NCBI GenBank assembly: GCA_041662445.1 | Contig: JBAZSL010000018.1 | Location: 1 to 26,818, forward strand | Direction: 5' to 3' | Length of the DNA: 26,818 nucleotides | Origin: UASB124 sp041662445 | GTDB lineage: Bacteria > Babelota > Babeliae > Babelales > RVW-14 | Shown here: positions 1 through 7,680 of the stretch, in pieces | Layout of the letters: every line of letters begins with the position of its first letter | Numbering within the stretch: the stretch's first letter is position 1 | Notes under the pieces: generated by a model | Database searches by the model: none | What the model was told of the DNA's origin: nothing | What the model saw: the letters and a program-made list of their open reading frames with translations, nothing else | Made by a program: the position numbers and the translations under genes

Positions 1-446
1 TTGCACAACTATGTCAACGATGCTTCGCGACGAGAAAAACAACCTAAGAGGTGGCGTTTTTGATTGATCCAAGATTTGGTAATTCTGGTTCCCGGGTCCT
101 TGCCCGGGATGACAAAAACGTGCGTCTGGGCCTGTCCTCCGTAGCTAGCTTCAGCGTAGGAGGAATGACAAAAACGTGCGGCTGGGCCTGTCCTCCGTAG
201 CTAACTTCAGCGTAGGAGGGATGACATAAAAAATCAGCGGGCCTGTCCTTCGGCCTGTCCTCCGAAACCACCTGGGCGTAGGGGGAAGCCACGAACATCG
301 TGAGGGCGTAGGAGGGCCTGTCCTTCGGCCTGTCCTCCGAAGCCACCTGGGCGTAGGGGGAAGCCACGAACATCGTGAGGGCGTAGGAGGGATGACAAAA
401 ACCGCGTCCACGATAGCTAGGTTAAACGGGTTTCGAAAGAGGTCTA
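1..446. mobile_element. MITE-like repeat element, copy 1 (left end outside window)
   Basis: Non-coding repeat that matches the element at 7071-7476 over its right part. Shared blocks include the stretch from position 4 to about 112 (compare 7231 to about 7337), the CCTGTCCTCCG...CGTAGGAGG units, and the right end. That end, 429-446, reads GGTTTCGAAAGAGGTCTA, the exact reverse complement of the left end of the second copy at 7071-7088. No transposase is encoded, so if mobile it would depend on a transposase elsewhere. The left end lies before the window. Open frames on both strands here are repetitive Arg/Pro/Thr-rich translations of the repeat units and are not genes. The transposase family responsible was not recognised. 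Confidence 0.7.
239..388. repeat. Two 75-bp direct tandem repeats inside MITE copy 1
   Basis: The segment 239-313 is repeated at 314-388 with a 75-bp period and almost no differences (one A/G change near 267/342 is visible). Each unit starts GGGCCTGTCCTTCGGCCTG and contains CCTGTCCTCCGAA and GGGCGTAGG submotifs. MITE copy 2 at 7071-7476 has only one shorter block here, so this is a local expansion in copy 1, probably by slippage or unequal recombination. Confidence 0.8.
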
Positions 447-544
447 ATATACATATTCATCCAAAAGTAACCCTGAAAAATATACATATTCACCCAAAAG
501 TAACCCCTAAAAATATACATATTCGCCCAAAACATACCCCGTTT
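446..544. repeat. Three 33-bp tandem repeats upstream of the exported-protein operon
   Basis: Units begin at 446, 479 and 512 with an exact 33-bp period. Each has the core AATATACATATTC followed by CCAAAAGTAACCC or a variant. A degenerate fourth unit (TTTATACAT) begins at 545, in phase. The array begins where the MITE copy ends and lies about 110 bases before the first gene of the operon. A 67-codon frame runs through it as an 11-residue repeat, but it starts inside the MITE and has no ribosome site, so I do not call it a gene. A regulatory or protein-binding role is possible but unproven. Confidence 0.75.
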
Positions 545-655
545 TTTATACATGGGGAGTGCACCACACAAGGGAAGCATCGATCTAACTTGTAATCATT
601 ACCTCATTTTTTGTATGGTCGTATACATAGCGAGCCCATGAAAAAGGAGCATTTT

Positions 656-1654
656 ATGAATATGTCGTCTATGACACTTACCAGCAGATGGTTGATCGGC
701 ATCCTCATACTTGCTGGTGGCGCTAGGGCAGCTACACCAGCTTCATCTACGTCAACAGCGCAACAACAACCACAACTGGACAAGCAAACAACAGCCAACC
801 GGCAACAAGAAAAGGCGCGGGCGGTTTATAGCGAGCAAAGAATGCCTGCTGCGCTTAAGGAACGTCTTGCGGCGATCGAGAAAAAGATTGCCCTCATAAC
901 CCAAGAGCAAGGGGTGTATCACAGCAACTGGGCGCAATATACACATGATACAATTGCCTCAATTTTTACAGCTCAAAAAGCTGATCTGCAAAAAATCAAA
1001 GACGACTTTGATGTACTGAAGGGCCATATTTCAGCCGAACGGCTGCGCGAGCCAAGAGACCAATATGAGACGCTTATCAAAAGAGCCAACAAATTCCTTC
1101 GGTTAAATGAAATCGATGAAAGGATCAAACGACTTCAAACAGCTATCACGGCACTTGAAGGGCAATGGTTTAAATCTCAAGAAACTCGCAACGGAATTGG
1201 CAGAAAAATTCTTATACTTCAACGCAATGCCTACGATTTTCCTGAGCGTCAAAAAAGGCTAACGCAATTGCTCAGTAAAATAGGAACTTGGAAAAAAACT
1301 GATATACAACCCATCAACCCAAATATAGAAATAAATCGGTTAAAAGGTGATGTCGGTGGAGATCTAAAGCCCGCACAACAATTTGCCCTCGGAATACTAC
1401 TGATCGACGCAGGGGCAGAAAGAGACCTTTTTATAAAAAAGTTCGTTCTCCATGTTCTCGGGTTTGAACAAAAACGCAGGAATGAAATTTTTGATGCTGT
1501 TAAAGATTTAAACTTCGATCTCGCCATTGCGCTCAAAGATGCTTTTCAAAAAAGTGATGTCGATATCCTCTTAGAACTTAGACCAGAAAAAACAGTTAAC
1601 GAAGCATTGAATAAAGGGAAGAGAGTATTCTTGGATCAAAGGAGAGTTTTATGA
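656..1654 (+). CDS. Exported coiled-coil-like protein of unknown function (first of three)
   Basis: 332-residue protein, not recognised as a known family. The start at 656 is preferred over an in-frame ATG at 611 because AAGGAG lies about 7 bases before it, and the same AAGGAGCATTTTATGAA string precedes the third gene of the run. Residues 1-25 form a signal peptide: a short polar N-terminus, the hydrophobic WLIGILILAGG segment, and an A-R-A cleavage site before residue 26. A Thr/Ser/Gln-rich linker follows. The rest is rich in Lys, Glu, Gln and Leu and looks helical, probably coiled coil. The start of the signal peptide (RWLIG) resembles the two genes that follow, so the three may share an export module. 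The last four bases overlap the next start (ATGA), indicating translational coupling. Predicted location is outside the cytoplasm. Confidence 0.75.
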   Translation: MNMSSMTLTSRWLIGILILAGGARAATPASSTSTAQQQPQLDKQTTANRQQEKARAVYSEQRMPAALKERLAAIEKKIALITQEQGVYHSNWAQYTHDTIASIFTAQKADLQKIKDDFDVLKGHISAERLREPRDQYETLIKRANKFLRLNEIDERIKRLQTAITALEGQWFKSQETRNGIGRKILILQRNAYDFPERQKRLTQLLSKIGTWKKTDIQPINPNIEINRLKGDVGGDLKPAQQFALGILLIDAGAERDLFIKKFVLHVLGFEQKRRNEIFDAVKDLNFDLAIALKDAFQKSDVDILLELRPEKTVNEALNKGKRVFLDQRRVL

Positions 1655-3942
1655 AGACATTGTTTACGAAGTACACAAGCACATGGTTGATCGGCGCCCT
1701 TATGATTACTTGTTGCTGGCATGAGACGGCCTCGCCCGCTTCAGTACAAATGGGGCCACAAGAAACAGCTCGACGGCTCAAGGAATACCGAGAAAGCATT
1801 AAACGCCAAGAACAAGCAAAAGCAACTTATGATGCAGACGTTCAAAAATATGCTGCGATGTACAACAACGTACAAAATGCGCTTGATGCACTCGAACAAC
1901 AAGTAAAAAATATTAACGACGCTCGGCAACAACTTCCAGAAGAACCATCGCAACAAGATTGGGAGAAAATGGCCGAGGTAATGGTTGTTGCTAAACAACG
2001 TAGAGAAGCAGCACATTCGGCCATAGAAGCTTTGCCGCAAGAAGTTCCTCAAGCACTAAAAAACAGTTATCAAGCAAAGTTGGATATGCTGAGGAAATCG
2101 ATACAACAACCGCCACCATCGCCAACAAGTAGCGCCAGTAGCAGCAGAAGCGCAGCACCTGTGGCTGTCTCAGGAACCCCTCAAACCAAAACCGAAAAAA
2201 CGATAATTGATCAAATCAAAGAGCACGTAGAAATTGTGCAGCAGATAAAAAAAGATGCGATTACATATCTTTATACGATACAAACACCGGATGCTTTTAA
2301 GGATTACAAAGATTTTTTAATACCTGCCACAACAAAGGCATTAGGTCATCAGGCTGAAATAGAAAAACTCATTGATCAGGTAAGCGAGCAAGAACCAGAA
2401 TTACCTGATGCATTACAACAACAACCAATCATCGAAAGAGACTGCAAATTTTTAGAAACTTTGCAAAATTTTTTGGCTTCTTTTGAAGATGTTCAACAGT
2501 TACGCACAATATATGAACAACTCAGTAGCCAGCTGACACAAACACAACATATATACGCATCGTTCCTGGAGGATGAGACGATACAAGCACTTATTGGTAA
2601 AAAAAAATACGCCACAGAAGAAATAAAAAAAGCACAGGAACTGATCCTTAAAGTTCGTACGGCAGCGAAAAATGAACAAGACAAAATGGTAGCGCTTATA
2701 CAACAAAAAAAGCGTATCCCGACAATACTTACTGAAGATTACCTCAGACAGTCAAAAAAAATACTACGCAGCATACACACAACGCTTGATCCCGATCAGA
2801 TATTCCCCCCACAAAGCCATTTAGAAAAAACGATTACACCAGAAATCCCTGTACCACCTGCAATGAGTAGCCTACCGGTCCCACAGCAACAACAGCAGCC
2901 GAGCGCAGAATTTCAACAGCAACAACGCGTGAAACTTAACGCATTATTCAAGAACCTTATAGACAAACTCACTGATGACAAAGTTTCTGTTCAAGAGCAA
3001 GAAAAGGCACGGAAAGCATTCATACAGGGCACTGAGGACCAACGCGAAGAACGGCTGGGGCTCATAAACCCATTAATCAAAGATCCGCGGCTCAAGAAAA
3101 TTGGCTGGGATCTTTTGCTTGAAATAGAGCTATCAGACCGCATAGTAGCTTGGAAAAGTTGGCAGAGAAAGATAGATGCGGCAACAAAGGAAGCTGCAAA
3201 AGTCAAAGGGGATACTTCAAAATATAGAGCTGCGCTCGAAGAGGTAAAAAAATTAGAATCACACCAAAAGACTGAGGTTATTACTGGAGGCATGGGATTT
3301 AATACCGCCATAATTAAATTAAAAGAAGACGGGGATATTTCTGATCAACAAGGACATTATTTTAAAATGCGATTATTAGCAGCAACCAGACAGGCAGAAG
3401 AAAAAAGTGCCGCTGCGCAAGAAGCACCAATAACAATAAATGAAGCTGCTGAAACTCAAGTACTATCATTGCTGAGTAACTACTGCGATGCAAAATATTG
3501 TGACAACAATCAAGCAGAACAAACAGGCATATGGAAACAAATAGAAGCCAAATTCGACACTATATCGCCTACGCTCAAAGAATTTGCCCAACAGATTAAT
3601 CAGGCTATTGAGGCAGTCAATAGTTTTAAACTAACAGGCGATATTCAATCGACTGGTATTCGTCAGGTAAGTAAAAAAATCAACGGCATAAAAACAAGAT
3701 TGCTCTCAAAAACAAAAAATGAAACTGCTGCTATTTCATTACACACTAAAGTTGGCGACTATTGGTATGTTGTTCAGATCATCATGTGGAAACTGAAAAA
3801 TAAACCGGATAAAATGCAAGAAATTCTTGGCAATATTCAAGACGACGAACTCCAAAAAGCCCTCATTGAAAAATATGAAAAAGATGGGCTTAAGGTTCCA
3901 GAAATATCTGGAACCGACACATCTCGCGAAGTTAAAAAATAA
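1651..3942 (+). CDS. Large exported Gln-rich coiled-coil-like protein, unknown function
   Basis: 763 residues with no recognised domain. GGAGAG sits just before the start, which overlaps the previous stop by four bases. Residues 1 to about 30 form a signal peptide with hydrophobic core WLIGALMITCC. The two cysteines do not fit a standard lipobox, since the residue before Cys is Thr. Residues 1 to about 75 are almost identical to the downstream gene, including 65 consecutive identical bases (1691-1755 against 4030-4094). After that the proteins diverge. Two low-complexity linkers rich in Pro, Ser and Gln (about residues 150-185 and 395-430) separate three helical Lys/Glu/Gln-rich regions. It lies 47 bases before the next gene and is probably in the same transcript. 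Structural, adhesive or effector roles are all possible, and nothing in the sequence decides between them. Confidence 0.75.
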   Translation: MKTLFTKYTSTWLIGALMITCCWHETASPASVQMGPQETARRLKEYRESIKRQEQAKATYDADVQKYAAMYNNVQNALDALEQQVKNINDARQQLPEEPSQQDWEKMAEVMVVAKQRREAAHSAIEALPQEVPQALKNSYQAKLDMLRKSIQQPPPSPTSSASSSRSAAPVAVSGTPQTKTEKTIIDQIKEHVEIVQQIKKDAITYLYTIQTPDAFKDYKDFLIPATTKALGHQAEIEKLIDQVSEQEPELPDALQQQPIIERDCKFLETLQNFLASFEDVQQLRTIYEQLSSQLTQTQHIYASFLEDETIQALIGKKKYATEEIKKAQELILKVRTAAKNEQDKMVALIQQKKRIPTILTEDYLRQSKKILRSIHTTLDPDQIFPPQSHLEKTITPEIPVPPAMSSLPVPQQQQQPSAEFQQQQRVKLNALFKNLIDKLTDDKVSVQEQEKARKAFIQGTEDQREERLGLINPLIKDPRLKKIGWDLLLEIELSDRIVAWKSWQRKIDAATKEAAKVKGDTSKYRAALEEVKKLESHQKTEVITGGMGFNTAIIKLKEDGDISDQQGHYFKMRLLAATRQAEEKSAAAQEAPITINEAAETQVLSLLSNYCDAKYCDNNQAEQTGIWKQIEAKFDTISPTLKEFAQQINQAIEAVNSFKLTGDIQSTGIRQVSKKINGIKTRLLSKTKNETAAISLHTKVGDYWYVVQIIMWKLKNKPDKMQEILGNIQDDELQKALIEKYEKDGLKVPEISGTDTSREVKK

Positions 3943-3989
3943 AATTAAACAGCAAGTAACTTTGATTCTCAATCATAAAGGAGCATTTT

Positions 3990-5648
3990 ATGAAAGCATT
4001 GCTCGCGAAATGTACCGGCGGATGGTTGGTCGGCGCCCTTATGATTACTTGTTGCTGGCATGAGACGGCCTCGCCCGCTTCAGTACAAATGGGGAAAGAA
4101 GAAACAGCCCGACGACTCAAGGAATACCGAGAAAGCATTAAACGCCAAGAACAAGCAAAAGCGGTTTATGATGCAGACGTTCAAAAATATGCTGCGATGT
4201 ACAAAAACGTACAAAATACGCTTGCTGCACTCGAGGCACGGGTGGTAAAGATTGAAGCGGCTAAAGATGCCCCGCAAACAGTACTACAACTTGCCATTGA
4301 TCCATCGACTACCCTGCAAACTAAAGCCGCAGGAAACACTCTAGATGAACTTGCACAAGCAACAGTCCCACAAACTGTCATCGACCACTACAATACACAA
4401 TTCACAACGCTCATGAACCGCATAGACATCGCATGCGCGGCGGCAGAGAAAGCAGTGGAAGCGGATGAAGCAACGTTAGCACGACCTCGTACCGCCACAA
4501 CAAGGCTGCCAATAGTCGTACCAACAGTAGCAGCCTCCACAACCACCGAGCCACAACAGCCATCTGCCTCAACACTGAAGCGAAAAAGTAGTGTAAATAG
4601 CAGCGGTAGCCAACCGGTGGCAAAAATTGATCTTGATGAGAAATCTATCTTGCACATGACCGCTGCATGTTTTGAAAAGGGCTTAGCCGAAAAGACTCAG
4701 GTAAAAAGAATTAGCGATGTCCGTGCAGCATTGCTTATTCACGAAAATGACCCTGACAATGGGGATTTTGTGCAACGAATTCATAAAGAAATCGATGCGG
4801 CACAACAAGTTCAAAAGCTTCTACGTATTTACATAAATTTTGGGCTTACAGAATATATGAAAAAAACAGATGAGTCCGGTAGGTATGCACCTGAAATAGA
4901 AATGGAATTAAAAACTAATTTTTTGGATTTGGTCGACCAAATCATCAAAGAAAAACTCGCGATCCAGATGAGTGAAAACCTGAACGACCTTCTTGCACGT
5001 GCCATCGATGTTTATGAAAGTAAGGAAATAACTTACGCCATGGATATTGAGCATCGAATTAAATCAATCTTGCAGCTGCTTAAAGCACTTGATATCACCA
5101 TTAACCTAGAGCTACAAAAAAGATTCACCAATGCTCGTTTTTATCGCCTTATCGCTCGCTGCTTTGTCGAGCTCAAGGAAAAAGATCTTGAACTTCTTAA
5201 GCTTTACACAGATCAATCGGTAAAAGATCGTATATTACAAGAGAATAGCGAATATGGCCGCACGCGGGCGAAAGCAATACTTGAGAAAAGTCTTGAACAA
5301 TTGGATGATCCACAACAGAAAAATGATTTTAAAGAACAATTTAATAAGGCACAAGGTATAGACACGCGAATAAAAGAAGCCTCGACTAGTGGCTTCACAG
5401 GAAAAGTGAAAAAGAAATTGGCGAATGACATTGGCGAACTTCCTTCACCTATAAAAGAAGTATTCCTAGAGAAGTTTAAAGAAGCACAGCAGCAAGCAGG
5501 CGTCATCGCAACGATTAAGATGTTCATAAGCCAAGGCTCAAAAGAAGATGCACAATCACAATTGGCCATGGTCAAAGACCCTGTAATCAAAGCAAAGCTT
5601 GACGCACAAATAAAACAAATGAAACCCAAAACCGCCAGTACCAAGTAA
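3990..5648 (+). CDS. Exported coiled-coil-like protein, paralogue of preceding gene at its N-terminus
   Basis: 552 residues, family not recognised. AAAGGAG lies just before the ATG in the same arrangement as at 656. The signal peptide (WLVGALMITCC core) and the first helical segment, including RRLKEYRESIKRQEQAKA and DADVQKYAAMY, are nearly identical to the preceding protein. Beyond about residue 80 the sequence is different: a Thr/Ala/Pro-rich linker at about 165-215, then a mostly alpha-helical Lys/Glu/Leu-rich C-terminal part. No transmembrane segment is visible after the signal peptide. The shared 5' end with a divergent remainder fits partial duplication, gene conversion or module shuffling. 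It is the last gene of the run, followed by a palindromic repeat and then an MFS transporter gene. Confidence 0.75.
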   Translation: MKALLAKCTGGWLVGALMITCCWHETASPASVQMGKEETARRLKEYRESIKRQEQAKAVYDADVQKYAAMYKNVQNTLAALEARVVKIEAAKDAPQTVLQLAIDPSTTLQTKAAGNTLDELAQATVPQTVIDHYNTQFTTLMNRIDIACAAAEKAVEADEATLARPRTATTRLPIVVPTVAASTTTEPQQPSASTLKRKSSVNSSGSQPVAKIDLDEKSILHMTAACFEKGLAEKTQVKRISDVRAALLIHENDPDNGDFVQRIHKEIDAAQQVQKLLRIYINFGLTEYMKKTDESGRYAPEIEMELKTNFLDLVDQIIKEKLAIQMSENLNDLLARAIDVYESKEITYAMDIEHRIKSILQLLKALDITINLELQKRFTNARFYRLIARCFVELKEKDLELLKLYTDQSVKDRILQENSEYGRTRAKAILEKSLEQLDDPQQKNDFKEQFNKAQGIDTRIKEASTSGFTGKVKKKLANDIGELPSPIKEVFLEKFKEAQQQAGVIATIKMFISQGSKEDAQSQLAMVKDPVIKAKLDAQIKQMKPKTASTK

Positions 5649-5690
5649 ATGCTATAGACAAAATATTCTAAACGGCCACTACAACATAGC

Positions 5691-5761
5691 GTCATACCCG
5701 CGAAAGCGGGTATCCAGAGATAGCTCTGGGGGGCTAGGTCCCCGCCTGCGCGAGGACGACG
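5691..5761. repeat. Intergenic palindromic repeat with hairpin (REP-like)
   Basis: TACCCGC at 5695-5701 and GCGGGTA at 5706-5712 form a perfect 7-bp stem closed by a GAAA loop, which would be a GNRA tetraloop in RNA. The flanks GTCAT and TCCAG match the GTCATTCCGGGCAAGG...ATCCA repeat seen inside the MITE elements (7152-7179), so they appear to belong to one repeat family. Smaller palindromes follow (AGAGATAGCTCT and GGGG...CCCC). No T-run follows the stem, so an intrinsic terminator is not supported, though RNA stabilisation is possible. Confidence 0.6.
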
Positions 5762-5851
5762 AGCGTGAGTCTTGATGGCCTTTTCGAATATTCGCACTAT
5801 ATCACGGGAAAAAGTATAATGCTGACTCACAAAAAAACGGGAGCCCGACAC

Positions 5852-7036
5852 ATGAAAGATCAATCAAAGAATAACGGCATCGCTAACGTCATCTGGTTAG
5901 GACTTGCAAGCTTACTCAATGACATCAGCAGCGAAATGATTCTACCTATCCTTCCACAACTTATCACCGGAGCCGGCGGCACTGGCATCGCCCTTGGACT
6001 TATCGGCGGCCTACGCGATAGCGCAGCCGAACTGCTCAAAGTTTTTTTTGGACGACTTTCTGACAAGTTTGGTGAGCGTAAATTTTTTATCTACAGCGGC
6101 TATGCAACTTCGGCAATCTTCAAACTCTTTCTCATTTTTGCACGCACCTGGTACGTCATTTTTGGCCTTGTGGGACTTGAACGCCTGGGCAAAGCAATCA
6201 GAACCTCGCCACGAGACGCCCTCATCACCCAAACACTCCCTAACAACGTTGGCAAAGGATTTGGCATCCACCGCGCCTTTGACACATTGGGCGCAATAGG
6301 CGGCTCTGCGCTGGCCTTTTATTTTGTCTGGCATTGGCACACCACGGCGACCTTTATCATCGTTCTTGCAGCAATTATATCGCTGATTTCAATCGTACCC
6401 CTCATTCCCGTCACCGACACACCAGCACCTCAGCCATTGCCCAACGGCCAAGAAAAATTACGTTTTTCAGATTTTGTCCCGCCGTTTAAATTGTTTACGC
6501 TCATTGCTACAATTTTTTCATACTCGCGCATTAGTTATTTGTTTTTTGTTGTTGATGCACAACAAGTTCTTAGTACCATTTCACCCTTGCAAACCGCCAT
6601 GTTGCTCTACGTACTTTTTAATATTTTTTATACATTGTTTGCCATACCATGTGGCATGCTATCCGATAAAATAGGCCGATGGCGTATGTTGGTGCTGGGA
6701 TACGCGCTCTTTGCGCTCATGCTCTTTGGCTTTGTGATTGCTCAAAGCATAACTGCTTTTATTTCCTGCTTTATTCTCTATGGAATTGCACTGGCTATTA
6801 TTCAGGTGGCACACAAGGCATACGCCGCAGATTTAGCACCCGCACATCTTAAAGCAACCTATTTGGGAACGTTTGAATCGATTACCGGATTAGCGATTCT
6901 TACCACCGGTGGTCTTTCGGGATACGCATGGGACAAACTGTCGCATCATGCGGTGTTTGTGGGCACAGGGGCGTTGGCGCTGACGGCTTGCGTGTTGATG
7001 ATTGTGTATAAAGAAAAGTTATCGATAGCCAGATAA
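5852..7036 (+). CDS. Major facilitator superfamily transporter
   Basis: 394-residue inner-membrane protein with about 12 hydrophobic segments in two halves separated by a more polar loop (near PVTDTPAPQPLPNGQ). The loop between helices 2 and 3 holds the MFS signature-like GRLSDKFGERKFF, and the equivalent loop of the second half has GMLSDKIGRWRML. The segment ERLGKAIRTSPRDAL is typical of a subgroup of bacterial MFS proteins of uncertain substrate. I chose the ATG at 5852 because GGGAG lies about 9 bases upstream and the protein then starts with a short polar N-terminus. An in-frame ATG at 5819 (15 extra residues counting from that Met, or less) and one at 5765 are alternatives. Substrate cannot be told from sequence. 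Uptake of a host metabolite or export of a drug are both possible. Confidence 0.85.
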   Translation: MKDQSKNNGIANVIWLGLASLLNDISSEMILPILPQLITGAGGTGIALGLIGGLRDSAAELLKVFFGRLSDKFGERKFFIYSGYATSAIFKLFLIFARTWYVIFGLVGLERLGKAIRTSPRDALITQTLPNNVGKGFGIHRAFDTLGAIGGSALAFYFVWHWHTTATFIIVLAAIISLISIVPLIPVTDTPAPQPLPNGQEKLRFSDFVPPFKLFTLIATIFSYSRISYLFFVVDAQQVLSTISPLQTAMLLYVLFNIFYTLFAIPCGMLSDKIGRWRMLVLGYALFALMLFGFVIAQSITAFISCFILYGIALAIIQVAHKAYAADLAPAHLKATYLGTFESITGLAILTTGGLSGYAWDKLSHHAVFVGTGALALTACVLMIVYKEKLSIAR

Positions 7037-7070
7037 TATTTTAATTGTTATGCTGCGTCGTTTTTTTTAC

Positions 7071-7476
7071 TAGACCTCTTTCGAAACCTATGCGTGGCAT
7101 TCTGCAAGAAAAATTTTAGAATGCGAAATCTTTGTCGTTCCGGACAACTTTGTCATTCCGGGCAAGGACCCGGAATCCATGGTTATTTTAGTGCGGGTAT
7201 TGAGAAACGGCTTGTTCATGTTGAAGTGTACAACTATGTCAACGGTGCTTTACGACGAGAAAAACAACTTAAGGGGTGGCGTTTTTGATTAATCCAAGAT
7301 TTGGTAATTCTGGATCCCGGGTCCTTGCCCGGGATGACAAAAACGTGCGTCCGGGCCTGCCCTTCGTAGCCACGTAGGGCGTAGGAGGGCCTGTCCTCCG
7401 TAGCTAGCTTCAGCGTAGGAGGAATGGCAAAAACCGCATCCAAGATAGCTAGGTTAAACAGGTTTCGAAAGAGGTT
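7071..7476. mobile_element. MITE-like element, copy 2, with terminal inverted repeats
   Basis: About 405-bp non-coding element. The left end is TAGACCTCTTTCGAAACC (7071-7088) and the right end is GGTTTCGAAAGAGGT (7461-7475), an inverted pair. The right-hand 250 bp closely match positions 4-446 of the window, apart from internal expansion in that copy. A TA at the outer edge of the ends suggests a TA-containing target site, but a clean duplication is not visible because the right edge reads GGTTTG. No transposase frame is present. The element lies between an MFS gene and a small gene starting 22 bases after its right end, so it could influence that gene's transcription. Confidence 0.75.
7152..7338. 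repeat. Nested 28-bp inverted repeats within MITE copy 2
   Basis: The left arm, 7152-7179, begins GTCATTCCGGGCAAGG. The right arm, 7311-7338, is its reverse complement apart from a few changes, ending CCCGGGATGAC. Each arm is itself partly palindromic around CCGGG/CCCGG. The right arm also exists in copy 1 at 86-113. The arrangement looks like a smaller repeat unit inserted in opposite orientations inside the larger element. Confidence 0.65.
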
Positions 7477-7497
7477 TGCTGATATTTTTAGGATTCT

Positions 7498-7680
7498 ATG
7501 CACACGAAAAAATTATCACTCACATTGCAACTCGACAAAACAACCGTCGAAATAATAACGCAGTTGGCACAACGCGAAACAAAATCAATCCCCGAATTAA
7601 TTCAGACGCTTATTGAAGAAGCACTTGAAGATCGTGAAGATAGGGCGCTTTCAGCGCTTGCTGCAATTCGCGATAGCTAA
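7498..7680 (+). CDS. Small ribbon-helix-helix-like protein (orphan antitoxin-like)
   Basis: 60 residues. The N-terminal segment LSLTLQLDKTTVEIITQLA fits a short beta strand with alternating residues followed by a helix, and IPELIQTLIEEALEDRED fits the second helix and acidic tail of small CopG/RelB-like ribbon-helix-helix DNA-binding antitoxins. This is pattern-based, with no diagnostic residue. AGGA lies 6 to 7 bases before the ATG. The gene starts 22 bases after the MITE copy and its stop directly abuts the stop of the convergent enolase gene. No toxin-like gene is adjacent on either side, so it may be an orphan antitoxin, a small repressor, or a remnant. Confidence 0.55.
   Translation: MHTKKLSLTLQLDKTTVEIITQLAQRETKSIPELIQTLIEEALEDREDRALSALAAIRDS

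Noticed and set aside
239..388. CRISPR-like or iteron array
   Set aside because: There are only two 75-bp units, in tandem without spacers, inside a MITE.
44..411. Open frames of 86-109 codons on the minus strand, rich in Arg, Pro and Thr
   Set aside because: They translate the CCTGTCCTCCG/CGTAGGAGG repeats of the MITE, lack a ribosome site and have repeat-driven composition.
446..544. CRISPR array
   Set aside because: The 33-bp units follow one another directly with no unique spacers between repeats, and no cas gene is present.
392..595. 67-codon plus-strand frame with an 11-residue repeat (NIHIHPKVT)
   Set aside because: It starts inside the MITE end, has no ribosome site, and its repeat follows from the 33-bp DNA repeat, whose period happens to be a multiple of three.
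1651..1755. Lipoprotein signal at the CC pair of the second and third exported proteins
   Set aside because: The residue before the first Cys is Thr and the second-last is Ile, which does not fit the usual lipobox; a normal signal peptide is the safer call.
5213..5863. 216-codon minus-strand frame
   Set aside because: Mostly the antisense of the exported protein gene at 3990-5648 plus the hairpin repeat; Cys/Ser-rich composition is typical of an antisense frame.
7037..7070. Intrinsic terminator after the MFS gene, suggested by a T-run
   Set aside because: A T-run is present but no stable stem precedes it.
7234..7503. 89-codon minus-strand frame across the second MITE copy
   Set aside because: Same repeat-derived translation as in copy 1; no start context.
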